Both the position numbers and the translations under genes were made by a program. A stretch of DNA of 64,000 bases from Neckera pumila (Eukaryota; Streptophyta; Bryopsida; Hypnales; Neckeraceae), in the NCBI GenBank assembly GCA_963969595.1, contig OZ018408.1, forward strand, positions 372,001-436,000. Direction: 5' to 3'. The number at the start of each line of letters is the position of its first letter. The first letter of the stretch is position 1. Below the pieces are notes generated by a model. That model did not search any database and had not been told where the DNA came from. It worked only from the letters and a program-made list of their open reading frames with translations. Shown in pieces: positions 12,566-24,524 of the stretch.

Positions 12566-15500
12566 GATTACAGAGCAATTACGTTACTTCACTCGTGAAT
12601 TTATCCCCTTCCAGTTTTTTTGACCTAATGTGGATTAGCAACACCGAGACATTTATTGCTATGGCCTAACCAATTCAGCAAGCTAGGGAATGCGGACTCA
12701 GGTGGAATGCTGGTTATCTGACTGCTAGTATTCAGGAGTGGTGCATTCACAGCCACCCTCTGGGTGTGCTCTAGGCATCTTAGTTGGAGACTTTTGTTGG
12801 AGAGCAGTATTAGGGCGTTTGCTGTGATCAGAGCTTGGAGGAACTTTTAATTTCTTGTCAGGGAGCTGGCTCAATTTTTGAAGTCTGGTATCTGAGGTGG
12901 TTCATTCAAATTCTGTGGGAAGTAAACAGACGTGGTGGTTCATGTTTTTTTAGCAGTTCGTATGCGTTACTGCTGTTGAGGTGATGCGTGGTGTTCGATT
13001 GTATGATCGAGAGATATTTGTATCTTGATAGTCACTGTTCACTCTTGGATAGTATGACTTATTTTTAGGGGTTGATTCTTATCCTCGTCTGAAAGTGTGA
13101 CAACAGGGACTGAACTTTGGAGTAGGGTTTCTGGTCATTTGTACTATCACAGATTTTTGATAATTTGAAAATGCAATTTTTGGACACTATGAGTTTCCAA
13201 GTCTTAGATAAATTTTTGTAGACTTCACTTGCTAAATGTGAAAGGGTTCTGTTTTTCAAAGTAAGCTCAATCCCTTTTCTAAGAGCCATTGACATTGACA
13301 TGGAGACGTGGAGTGAAGTGGTTCGTTTAATCTCTTTTGTAAGTAGGTTTGGGATTTTTGGTTGTTGGAATAAGGGTCCATAGATTAGTGAAATCACTCA
13401 AATTTACCTTAAGTTTGGCAAATTGTGAAAAAGTGGTGTTTACAATTTTGAAGGGTAATACTTTGAACTAAAGAGTTAGTTTTTGAAGTGAAATACACAT
13501 AAAACAATTAGTTTTTGAAATGAAATACACCTAGACTTTTTGAACTACATAATTTGTAGTGAAAAGTTTCAAAAATCTATATCATAAAAGTTTGAGAGGT
13601 TTGCAAGAATCTACAAACTGTATTGGTGGATTAAAAAATCATGTTTCTATGTGAATAGGGCATGTGAGTATTTATTAGTTCAAATTTTGAATGCTTAGCC
13701 TCTACAAATATTTTGATGGATGGAAAAATCATGTTTCTATATGAATAGGATATGTAAGCATTCATCAAGTTAAAAATTTGAATGCCTAGCCTTCAATAAA
13801 GAATTAAGGGCTTTTTGAAAACTTAAATTTCTAGATGTCTTTAGTAGTTTATATAGAAAGAACATTTTTTTCAATATTTCAAAATTCATAGTTTAGAACA
13901 TTTAAGAATGCTACTTTGTTTTGGTGACTTTACAACTTTCAATTATTTTTGTCCAATAACATGTATATCATGCAAGCATTATTTCTAATAAACTCCTTGT
14001 ATAATGAAGGTTATTAAACTATGACAAAAATTTAAGCTAATTTTAGCCATCAACTTTTATGGGTCAATATAGAGGGTTTTAAAAGAGTAGAAACGATACA
14101 CTAAATCCATTCTCCCTAGACATGCAAAGAATAATAGCCAATTGGCGTTCAGTTTGCATGACCATTTGAATATAGATTGGTTCGCAACTCAATCACCCTT
14201 GCAAAAAGTAGGCGCTTTCAAAGGAACCTTGTATAGCAACAATGGGGCCTGCGCCAACAATTGCCTTCGCAAGTTAGATGATGACAATTGCGATTTCCAA
14301 CAAATTTCTACGAACATTGTGATTGTTAGGCATATGATTGACATTGTGCACTTTAAGCTCATAGACTTCATGGAGTTTTCTCCAAAATGAATCCATTTGC
14401 ATTTACAGAGGAAGTAGCCACAAAGCCCAAAATAACCCAAACCAAAGAATTCAATGCCACTATAAAATCACGACTGAGATGTATAGCATCTATTTCAAGT
14501 ATTATTAGGTAAATATTCCTAATTTGTTACATAAAGCAAAGTAGCCATTACTTTCTACCCTAAAATGTCTCTCACTACTTCATTATTGGCACCCAACTTG
14601 TACAGCTAAGGCAAATTTAGATAGATTTCTTTGCTTCTTCAATCCTTCATCTTCTATTGAGCAAGTTATAGGAAAAAATGAAGAGATTTAAACTCACTAA
14701 CCTCCTATCACCATTTTTGATACATAACAACAATTAAGGAATGCAAAAGCACCTCACTCTCACAAGTCACACACTAATAAATAGGTTCTTTATTAGAGCA
14801 AGGAAGAATGGCAATGCCTAAGTAAGTATTAAACAACAACCGCATCAAGTGAGGTACAACACTTTGCTATCATTACTTTGTTTATATTGAAACTTCTGTG
14901 AAATCCTACTTTTATTGATTTCAATTTATTTTCAATTATTTCAGATTGTGTGGAATGAACTCCCTATTTACCGTACTTGTAATTTATCTACAACTATTTA
15001 TTTGTAACTAGATTTAGACTTTGCTAGATTTTAAGAAGAAAAACATTCGTAATTAATTAGGATTTGGTTGAAATCAACTGAAGTTGTTCCATTGAGATTT
15101 TTGATTTTTAATGATCACTCCACTCTTGTTGCTTGGTACCCCTTGGGGTCGAGGAGAGCCTCGTAGCTGCAGCAAAAATATATATATTTTTTAACTCCCG
15201 TTGCGGCTAGAGGGGTCCTCCAAGGGGCCCCTCCAAAGGACCGTCTAATCAAAGATGGAAGAGTTGGACCTCCAAAAGGTCCCATTAGAGGACAATGAGC
15301 AACTAATCAACAATTTGGTGTAACTAAGCTCATTCCTTACAAAAAAATCTCTATCAATCAAATATTTTCTTCCAAAATCTTAACATGTCTAATTACTAGC
15401 ACATCAAGGTACATATGTAGGTACCCCCTATCAGCCCCAAAAGGACCTCCGCTACCACAAGATAGATTTGTAGGTACCCCTTGTTAGCCCCAAAATGAAT

Positions 15501-16058
15501 ACACTACTACAAGATAGTAATCAATAAAAATGAAATTCAGTGCGGCTACTGAATGGATGTACATGTCACAACTATGAAGAACTTGCATTTCATTTTCATC
15601 ATTAATAGAAGGAGGATTTTTTTTGATGAGTTTGGATACTAAACTATATATTTAATGAGATTACATGCTAATTGAAATTTATTATGAGTTTTGGTCCTTC
15701 ATTGAAAAATTTTGCACTATTTTATTCAAAATCTACTTGTAGCATTGTCAAATCTAATTTTGACAATGATTGATTATGATTATTATGTTCAAGAGTTTAT
15801 GCAAGGGTACCCATTGCAATCTTCACTTTCTGTAGTGTTGAGCATTGTTGTAAATGTGCCTCTCCCACAATAGATTTTGGAGAACAAAACACATTAGAAA
15901 TTCATTTACAAAATGGTGGAGTATATTTTCATAAGCTATAAGTTCATTGCAGTTATGTATATTAGGCACTTGCACCTCATATTCTAGGGTGACCAACTAT
16001 TTAGATTTGACATGAAAAAAGAACATTAAAAGCTTTCAAATCACTTTAGCAATTCTAA
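12566..16058. other. CCT3 3' region, then AT-rich noncoding sequence
   Basis: The first roughly 480 bases have the mixed composition expected of a 3' UTR; no clear polyadenylation site is assigned. From about 13050 the sequence is AT-rich with no recognisable gene. A repeated phrase (AAAAATCATGTTTCTAT) at about 13635 and 13726 marks a small worn duplication. A GC-richer patch at about 15130-15250 has no assigned function. Confidence 0.5.
15417..15520. repeat. Two-unit tandem repeat, period 53 bp
   Basis: Two diverged copies start GTAGGTACCCC, contain AGCCCCAAAA and end with a C-rich/ACTAC stretch and ACAAGATAG. Confidence 0.7.
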
Positions 16059-16828
16059 CCCCTGAAGGGCCATTGTCCGTATAGCGGACATTTGGGATAT
16101 TGGGCAGATAACAACGAGCTGAATTTTTCTCCATATTTTTTTAAATTGTTTTTCAAAATAGAAAAAATGATAAGCTTTGTAGGATATATATATATTATTT
16201 TATCGATGCTTGAAAACAAAAGTTATGCCCAAATGAGCGCAAAACAAGAGAGTGGGGGCAACAACAAAAATAAAAAATATAGGATTAATTTATGAATGGA
16301 ATTTTTACGGGAATTTTTACAATTTCTCCCAGAAAAAATTCCACACAATTTAGTTTCATTGCTACAACAATCTTACCATTGGGATTAGTGCATTTTAATT
16401 CCATATTCAACATATGAATATTTTACATTTTCCTTCTATCTTCAGTTTTACAACTTCTTTAATAATGAAAAATAAGTTTTTTTTTAATTTTGTTTTTTTC
16501 CTAGACTCTGAACTCAATTCTCTTCTATGAAGATTTGAAGCTTAGAACTCTATACTGCAAAAACGTAAAGTTAAAAATGTTGGAAGTCCAAAAATTTTGC
16601 CGTACAATGTAAATCAAATTTTATTTTCTTCACTTTAATTGCAGATATCTTGTAGTATCTGTGGTCAAAAATTCTAAAATTTCAGATACAAATTGTCATA
16701 CTAGTGAGGTATAAGATTCTACAAATAGGTGTGGAGAAAAACTATTTTTCAATTCTTCTTAATGTTTCTTATAGAAATGTGAGTTCCAAGTGTCTTTTGG
16801 AAAAAGAAAAGCCTTCATCCTTTGGGGG
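16059..16828. mobile_element. TTAA-family (piggyBac-like) element, worn copy
   Basis: Starts CCCCTGAAGGGCCATTGTCC after a degenerate target CTAA and ends near CATCCTTTGGGGGG before GTAA. The 770-bp length suggests an internal deletion. The subterminal hairpin is intact as TGTCCG-TATAG-CGGACA, with an outer base pair swapped compared with other copies. Another family member begins only 90 bp downstream. Confidence 0.65.
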
Positions 16829-16918
16829 GTAACACCCTCATGATCACATAATGAAACATTATAGTCTTTCAATCTTTAAGTGATATTCTTATGTCTTGTA
16901 TTTCTATGTGATCTTTAA

Positions 16919-17844
16919 CCCCTAAAGGCCCAAGACCATTTTTTTGCCAAAAAACACCAAAAACTGCCATTTTTTTTTAGCAAAGAGTGAAAAAAAATTT
17001 AAAATGTTTTTTTTGCACTTCTAACCGTAGGATCTTACAACTAACTAGTATGAGAATGTGTGGAAAAAATTTCAGAATTTTTGACCGCACATATTGCAAG
17101 ATATCTATGTTTAAAGTGAAAAAAACAAAATTTTCAGCACATTGTGGGATTGGATTTTTTGACTTTGAACATTTTTAACTTAAAAGTTTTACACTACAAA
17201 GTTTTGAGCTTCAAATGTCTATAGTGGAGAATTGAATTGAAAATCTACCCAAAAAAATGATATTCAAAAAACCTTAATTTTCATTGTTGAGAAAATTGTT
17301 AAGTAGAAGTAGGTATGAGATAGAAGGAAAATCTAAAATATTCATATATTTTAGATGGAATTAAAATGCACTAATCCCAATGGTCAGATTGTTCTAGCAA
17401 GTAAACTTAACCATGCAAAAAAACAAAAATTGATAAATTTAAAAAATTACATTCAGAAATGCATCCTAGAAGTTATTTTTTTCAAAAAGATGCTCTAACT
17501 GCTCAAAAAAAAAAGAATGTCCATAACTTTCTCATAACAAATCCAAATGAAATGGATCAAAGCCTTTTAGATAGACAAAAAAATAATTTATGAGGAAAAA
17601 AATACGAAAAATACGAAAAACAAAAATGCAAATTAATTTTGCTACCCACCATCCCCTGCTTTGAGCTTGTCTAGTCATAACTTTTGTTCCTGGGCACTGA
17701 TCGTGCAAAAATTTATATTCCGATGAAGCTAATCAGTTTTTGTACCTCCCAAAAAAGTTTAAAAAAATCACAACAAAATTTCAGCCCGTAGGTACCTGCC
17801 TGAAAACGTATTTGTCCCCCGAAGAGACAATGGGCTTTTAGGGG
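16919..17844. mobile_element. TTAA-family (piggyBac-like) element, well preserved
   Basis: Flanked by TTAA at 16915-16918 and 17845-17848. Starts CCCCTAAAGGCCCAAGACC and ends ACAATGGGCTTTTAGGGG. The length is 926 bp. The hairpin near the right end is TTGTC-CCCCGAAGA-GACAA. No coding capacity beyond short chance frames. Confidence 0.88.
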
Positions 17845-17869
17845 TTAACATATCTAGTTTGAATTTGTA

Positions 17870-18310
17870 CGCATCCACCTAAATCGTCCAAGAATATGAT
17901 GGACAGGAATCGGACGGCAAAGCGGACGGATTTGGTAGACGGATCGAATCGTTGCGGTTGAGACAGTCAATGCGCGGACGCTGCGTCCAGACACCCTTTC
18001 CCCGATGGATTTGGCGGATGAGACGCTGGAGGCGTGGCGGACGGTCCGGCGGTTGGTGGGTGCGTTTACCAATCCGTCCGCCAAATCCTGTGGACGGACT
18101 AGTGGATGCACACACCAACCACCAGACCGTCCGCCAAAAAAGGCGGACAGATTGGCGGACGGTTCTGCGACCGTAGCGGACTGGACATTGGACAGGTGTT
18201 ATTTTTTTTTAAAATGAAAAAAATCCAAAAAAACAATTGTCATAAGAGTGACAAGACGTCTGCCACCTCCTGGACGTCTGAACGTGGACGCGGATGCTCT
18301 GATGTCTGGC
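17870..18310. repeat. GC-rich block of recurring GCGGAC / GTCCGCC motifs with hairpin
   Basis: A GC-rich island in AT-rich DNA in which GCGGAC, GGACG and their complements recur many times. Arms at 18036-18064 (GGCGGACGGTCCGGCGGTTG...) and 18108-18135 are inverted copies, about 25 of 28 bases paired, and can fold into a hairpin. A shorter pair GGATTTGGCGGA/TCCGCCAAATCC lies at 18008 and 18076. Dense short motifs in both orientations resemble subterminal regions of DNA transposons. It could belong to the Harbinger element downstream, but no matching far end was found. Confidence 0.6.
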
Positions 18311-18319
18311 CAACCCTGT

Positions 18320-19150
18320 AGATGAGTAATATTGCAATGTATCCCTTTGAGAGTTTGGAGACAAAAACTCGTAGAAAAAAATCCTTAGAAAGACATAAGT
18401 CACCAGTCTTAAGGCTAAAGTTAGTGTCTTTTTACAATATAGCACTTTGGAAAGATATTTTCATTGAAATTTTTTATACTTCTCAATTATACAACTATTT
18501 AAAAGAACTTTTAGTGACTAAATCTTGAATTAAAAATAGTCTAATTTTTTAATTAAATAAATGATTATTGACAAATTATTAATTTCATCTAATAAAAAAT
18601 TTAGACATTCAATTCCAAAAATAGCTTGTGTAGTGACTTTAAAGTCAGTATTATATACATTTTTTGTTCTAATACAATCATCATTTGGATTATTTTTATA
18701 TAGAAAAGGACGTTTACAAGTTTTTACCTTTGAACATTATAGAAAATGCAAAAAGTATTCTAATGGTAGAAATACAGTGCTTTATTATTCTATCATATGA
18801 TTATATATACACATAATTTTTTGGGATTCAATCACATTATTATTAATAGAAAATTAGAACCCTTTTCTACAATTGAAAAACCTGACATGTTGACATTTGA
18901 GCTTCAATTGGAAGTATAACAAAGAATTTTTACTTTTTGATAAACAAAATAGTATTAGGCTCAATATAATTTGAAATACTAGTAAAAAAGGACTAAAATA
19001 CCTATAAGTAATAGATTAGCATTAAAAAACAATAGCTAAAAAGAAGTTACATTGCACATTTGAGTGGATTTGACCCCTTTTGTGGTATATTTGAGTGTGA
19101 TTTGACCTATGTGGAAGCTCATGATACCTTCACGATGCAACAATAGCAGT
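18320..19150. other. AT-rich noncoding stretch
   Basis: No gene recognised. A 79-codon open frame at 18561-18800 has no recognised motif. Confidence 0.4.
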
Positions 19151-19174
19151 GGATGAGAATCCACAAGCTCTTCA

Positions 19175-19838
19175 TTGCATAGTTCCCTGCAGAATCCGGG
19201 AGGAAGGTCAACTCCTTTGTCCAATAAGTGGAAGAAGCTGCAAAATACATACTCCAAGATGAAGAAGCTACGCAATCAAACGGGTGCCGGAGCACGTGAC
19301 GATGGTTGCAAATTTTTGTGGTACAATGACATCAACGAGATACTTAGCCTCACAGCTAAGGCCAACGGAGTTCTAGGAGCAATGGACCAAGGCGTGCCTA
19401 TGCCAGGAACGGGAACATCAATTGCTCCGATGGATCTTCGTGACAAGCTGGATGGAGATGGTGAGCTGTCTCACCTTCAATCCCCACCGTATTCAACTCC
19501 TCCTTTGTCAACAACAACCAATCGCAAGAGCACTGGTAGGTAGCCCACGTATACGAGCTGCTAATTTACTTGGTTGTTGCGGCAAAGGTATATCTCTGAA
19601 ACCACCTAAGAGGGCCAGAGTTGATAGGAACCTCATGGATGCTCTAGATAGGCTGTCAGATTCTATTGCAGAAATCAAGAAGCTCAGGATTGAGGTAGCC
19701 ATGACTATGCACAAAGACAATCTGATTGAGTGCCAGGAGAATAGAAAACTAGAGCTCGAATTATTTCAATTGCAACAGGCAAGTAGTAAGCCCATGGCCA
19801 CATTGTTTGCCAATGTAGTGAAGAAAAATGCAAAGTAG
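19175..19838 (+). CDS. PIF/Harbinger Myb/SANT-like DNA-binding protein (ORF1)
   Basis: PIF/Harbinger elements encode a Myb/SANT-like protein that helps the transposase reach the element ends. Here the trihelix-like region reads LSNKWKKLQNTYSKMKKLRN with the later W of FLWYND. After a Pro/Ser/Thr-rich linker it ends in a charged helical segment (DRLSDSIAEIKKLRIEV, ENRKLELELFQLQQ), the usual C-terminal coiled region. The two parts lie in different frames (19175-19543 and about 19545-19838), joined by either a small intron or a frameshift near 19540. The N terminus is incomplete or unplaced. It faces the transposase at 21393-22690, so the two genes converge. Confidence 0.7.
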
Positions 19839-19839
19839 G

Positions 19840-21390
19840 AGTGATTATATGTCTACTTGTTTACATTGTTATCTTTCTATTTAATTGTAAGTTCTTTTAT
19901 TTTCATGTTTAATTGTTGCATGTTCAGTTGCCTTTGTATTTCCCTTTTCTATTGAGTGGTAAATATTTAGCATTAAGCTTCACTACATATCTTCACTCTA
20001 GTATATTGTTTTTTCAAGTTCATTTTATAAAATTGTGGAGAATTCTAGCTTTATATCCATTTATTTAAATTAGAGTTCATTTTAGATTTCATAGAGTAGT
20101 GTCAATCAATGACGTGATTGCACACTGCAAGAATTAAATTTCATAGCTTGTTCCATTTCATTAGCTTTGGAGTTCACTGTGTATTATGAATGTTCAATTT
20201 GTTGCAATGTAGTTGCAGAGTCAAACATACTGAATTACTTCTTCTTCAATTTTATATGCACATTAGAGTTTCGGCTTTGGTTGTATTAAGTATCTTGCAG
20301 TACCTGTTATTTGGTGACAGACCTTCACAATTTTGATTGATCATTAGAATCCGATTGTTCATTTGATATTCTTGATGAGATTTTTATGAATCAAGCATTG
20401 CCTACATGCTTGTCAGGTTAGTTCAAGTGGAATGTTTTGGTCGGCTATCCTTATAGATTTCAAATTCTTTGCTCAGATTGAATGCTCTGGGTCATATGTA
20501 CATTAGGATTTCCAAGCCTTTGTTCATGCCAATTCTCATATTGTTCAGAAAATTGATAGGTGGCTGCCTTTGATAGCTGTCTGCCTTTTCAGAGCTTCCA
20601 GAGTCCTTGGAGGGTTTTTTCAATTATTTTTGTACATACTTAAAGGAAATTGACATCTAATCCAAGTCGTTTCATATTTTTTGGACCCTTTTTGAATTAG
20701 TTATGAAATTTGAAGTTAAAAGGTAGTCGTAACTTCACATTCAGAAGTCAAGATTTGCAATGGACATCTTCACACTTCAAATGAGAATTGCATTACCATA
20801 ATCAATTGTACTTACAATGGGATTGTTGATAGCATTAGTAGGCTTCAAAAATGATTTATGAAAACATAAAAAAATTCTCAAAATTAACATGTACTTAGAT
20901 ATTATAGAACTAGAAAGTATTTTGCACCAGATATTGGTTCATCCAATCTTTAAGGTTTGGCAAGACTTATGAAAATTCCTTTATTAATTTCTAATGAGAT
21001 TTTATAGTTTGATGACCTAAGACCATAAACAAGCATGGCTAAAATTTAATTTTAATTGAAAGTACTTATGATCCTATAGCACATGAACATCTACCATGTA
21101 CAGTCTGTCTACTTCAATCTTGTAACAAATTCATGATTAGTGACTTCATTCACAAAATATTGTTGAGTCCTAAGACATATAATACCAAATACACATGAAT
21201 GTGGTGGAACATTCAAACACATACAATCACATGATATATGAATATAGACTAAGAAACACATAAATCAACCAAACTGACAAAGAGTACATGAAACAAAGTA
21301 AAATTCATATTCCTATATATATAAACACATAAATCACAGTGAATTACGTTCTGTCCATGAAGCAAATAAAACCTCTCTCATGGCTTCACT
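19840..21390. other. Space between the two Harbinger genes
   Basis: About 1.5 kb of AT-rich sequence between convergent ORF1 and transposase. It presumably holds their 3' regions. No gene recognised. Confidence 0.5.
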
Positions 21391-21392
21391 TG

Positions 21393-22690
21393 CTAATTTG
21401 CAAGTAAACCTTTGTCAAGGAATTGCATTCTCCGGACATGAGAATTATTTTGGAATCTAACATCTGTTGGAAGAGGCACATGTTGCCTCTTCAACTCACA
21501 ATAATTGTGGAGAACACAACATGCTAAGGTTACAAGGGTGGCTTTATCAACAGAGATATTAAATTTTTCAAGAATTTGCCAATGATTCTTCAAGGATCCA
21601 AATGCCTGCTCAATAACAACTCTACCACTATTCATGGAAGAATTGAACCTAGGAAAATCAACATAATTTTTTAATAAATATATGAATGAAAAATTCAAAC
21701 CTTTGAACATGAGAAAAGAAATAAGGGAATTAACTCCTTTGATGAAAACCAAATGGATAGTACATACTATTGTGATCCACCATAGCTGGACTAGCAAGTT
21801 TGAAATTCCTTAGCATATACGGTCTGTTGGGATAAATAGTGTCACCAATTAGGTATGGCCTAATATCCAAACCACCCAAGTAGATAATCGGATTCGCTAA
21901 AATTTGTCTTCTGCTCAATTGTGTTGCAAGGGAAGACACAGCAAACTGCCCGGCATCATACAAACCTCCAGGTTGGCCCGCATAGACATTCCAAAATATC
22001 CTATTTGTGTCACACATTCCTTGTAGAACAATGCTATGAAATTTTTTTCTATTGAAAAAGTCTTGGGGAATGGGAGTGTACTGTCTACTTGGTCAGCATG
22101 TTAAAGGAATGTGTGTGCCATCAATTGCACCGGCAATATTTGGCAAGCCAGTCACGTCCCTAAAACATTCTATAATATTTTGTAGGTGGTCCCATGCGGT
22201 GTGTGAATGAATTGGAAAATTAAACTATTCCTTCCACTCCTTAATGCCTCACAAACAATTGTAGTGTATTTGCAGATGGTTGATTCGTTGCATCCATATA
22301 AGTTGTGCATTCTAGCACAACTTACACCATGTGCTAATCAATATAAAACAAGTTTAACTTGTTTTCTAATTAGGATGGGGGGTCTCACAAATGTAGCAAC
22401 AGCAAGGCAAAGAAAAGGTGTCAATAAATCAACTAGGCCTTGAAAGCTAAAAAATCCATATGATACATTTGCCGGTACCTCATGTTTAGCATTTGAGGAG
22501 ATGTATGCCACACATCATCTAGAACGTGATGAATGTACTGGCGAGGCTCCACCCACCACATGCGATGTAGAAATCGTTGTCTCCAAACCGTGAAAGCAAT
22601 TATTGGAAGCAAACGTTGGATTGAATGAGTTTCTAGAATTTCAATCAAAGCAAATAGAAGTACACGAGTACACGACAACGTCTACGACCT
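21393..22690 (-). pseudogene. PIF/Harbinger transposase (DDE), slightly damaged
   Basis: The encoded enzyme would cut and paste a PIF/Harbinger element (DDE_Tnp_4 nuclease). Read on the minus strand from about 22678, the N-terminal part includes VWHTSPQMLNMRYRQMY and a helix-turn-helix-like ESTICKYTTIVCEAL. The first catalytic Asp is in NIAGAIDGTHIP (22120-22122), the second lies in the DIRPYLIGD region, and the Glu is in RVVIEQAFGSLKNHW. A 119-bp GT-AG intron at 21649-21767 restores the family sequence across DHN/RFNSS. Defects are an in-frame TGA at 22093-22095, a stop in LVLY*LAHG and a frame change near 22440. The catalytic triad is intact, so inactivation is probably recent. Confidence 0.88.
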
Positions 22691-22699
22691 AAGAAGGTG

Positions 22700-24190
22700 A
22701 AGAGTACAACTATAAAAGCAATGAATACCAATATGATGTGGTTGGCCATCTTCCCAATTCACTCTGAAAATTACAACTTGAGCACTAAAGAAGAAATTTA
22801 AAAAAATGCAAGAGACAAAGAGCTCCATATAGAAAATTTGTGCACAATTCCCAAAAAATTAAAGAACGGCGGACCAAAAATTATAATCGATTGTGGCCTG
22901 GACTGCACGGGCTAACTTTCACCCGCAGTGGCCTAGCGGAGTTCATGTGCGGACTTAGGCCCCTGACAGATTTCCATACGCCATTGGGAATCCTGCCCCG
23001 CACGTCATGACCCGACACCTGGCCAGGCAAATGGCGGGTGGAGTTTCTGGCATGTGCCCACAGGTCCAAGGAGTGTGAGAGCCTGAAATTTCAAATTGTG
23101 AGGGTCAACACAAGGTTGATCAAGGCCAAAAGTGAGTTGAGTGAGGTCCAGTTCAAATCAAAGAGATTAGGCTCAACAATAGATCAAGCCAAATAATTAT
23201 CAAGTTAAAATTGCAAAGCGTGAGGGTCCTTACAAGTGGTGTATTACATACTAGTTTCATTGAAAATCCTCCTTTTATGTGCATACTTGGCAGGCCAACG
23301 ACGCCATAGCTTTGGCTTGGAAAGCAAATCTACAACTCTAAAGCAACAAAACTCACAAATCAAGTTGTAAGTGAAAGAGACAAGTGCTTTAGCACAAAGA
23401 CCCGAGTAAAGGAGGTTCATTCAATTAGGAATATTTGAACCCCTTAAATAAGGTTGGATTTTGTTTATAGGACAAATAGAAGAAATAAAAAAATAGCTAA
23501 CCTTTAAAAAGATTTTAGAATTAATTATTTGTTAGAAGAAGTTAAACAAACTTTGTTTCAAGACCTCATTTGATTCCAAGAGAATTAGCCATGAAATTGG
23601 TATTAGATTTTGTTAGAATTTATTCCTACAAAATATCTCCAAAAATTGGTGTTAGATTTTATTAGAGTTTATTCTACAATATATTTCCAAAAGAAAAAAA
23701 ACATTGGAAAGAAATAGTAGACAAAAGAAAAGAAAGGTATTTGAAAGAAGAAGCTTGGATTCTTTTAAAGACCATTTAAAAGGTTATAAAAACCAACATC
23801 AAAACATCAAACATTAAAGATAGAATTGGAGATCGCGGTCGACTAGTTGGTGGCGTTGTTCAACAAGGAAATCAACAATGTTGAGGTTAGTAACGAGGAC
23901 TGCTATTATGTAAGCATAGGAGTGTGAGTCCATGAGCCTAGAGTACTACACACCTATTTTATAGGCGTATATATATCGCAACTAGAATTTTTGGTTTTCC
24001 TTTGTTTATCTAAAAGTTAAAACGGAAACGATTAATTAGAATCCGGACCTTGCTAGGAGGCAGAGGAAGACTGAAGATAGACAAAGCTAATCAAGTAAGG
24101 GGTAAACTGGATTTCATCCGGTCAGAGTATTAGTACTCAGGAGCGGAATCACATCCGGAATTCATCTTGGATTGGATTAGGGCTGAACCA
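22700..24190. other. Intergenic: GC-rich patch then AT-rich sequence
   Basis: A GC-richer patch at about 22865-23070 contains GGCGGAC-like motifs, somewhat like those at 17870-18310. At 23085-23235 the phrase TGTGAGGGTC / GCGTGAGGGTCC recurs. No gene recognised. Confidence 0.4.
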
Positions 24191-24246
24191 GATTGTTATG
24201 GACCGGACCGGAAAAGGTCATGATGACCAGTCAGGGGTCCTGGGAC

Positions 24247-24254
24247 TATATAAA
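24247..24254 (+). promoter_or_regulatory. TATA-box upstream of retroelement-like frame
   Basis: TATATAAA in a GC-rich setting, about 270 bp before the first ATG at 24525. This is a good plant TATA match, possibly in a long terminal repeat. No matching second LTR was found. Confidence 0.5.
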
Positions 24255-24524
24255 GGCTGGTTGTCCCCCTTTTCACTCCTTTATTTCCCTCGAGTTTTGG
24301 AGCTGACCTTGAGCGCTTTCAACCTTTGTCTGCGCCAGAGCCGTTGTGTGTGTGTAAACTTCAAGCCAGATACGTCAGAGTGCAGGAGTGGTCAAACTTG
24401 TGTAAACTGCAAGTTTTGTGTTGTCTTCCAGTTGAGATCGGACGAGAGGAAGTGAGGAACGGGACGTGCAGCTAGAAGAAAGTGAGGTAGCGACCGGAAA
24501 GGATCCAGTTAGCAGTCCGTATCC

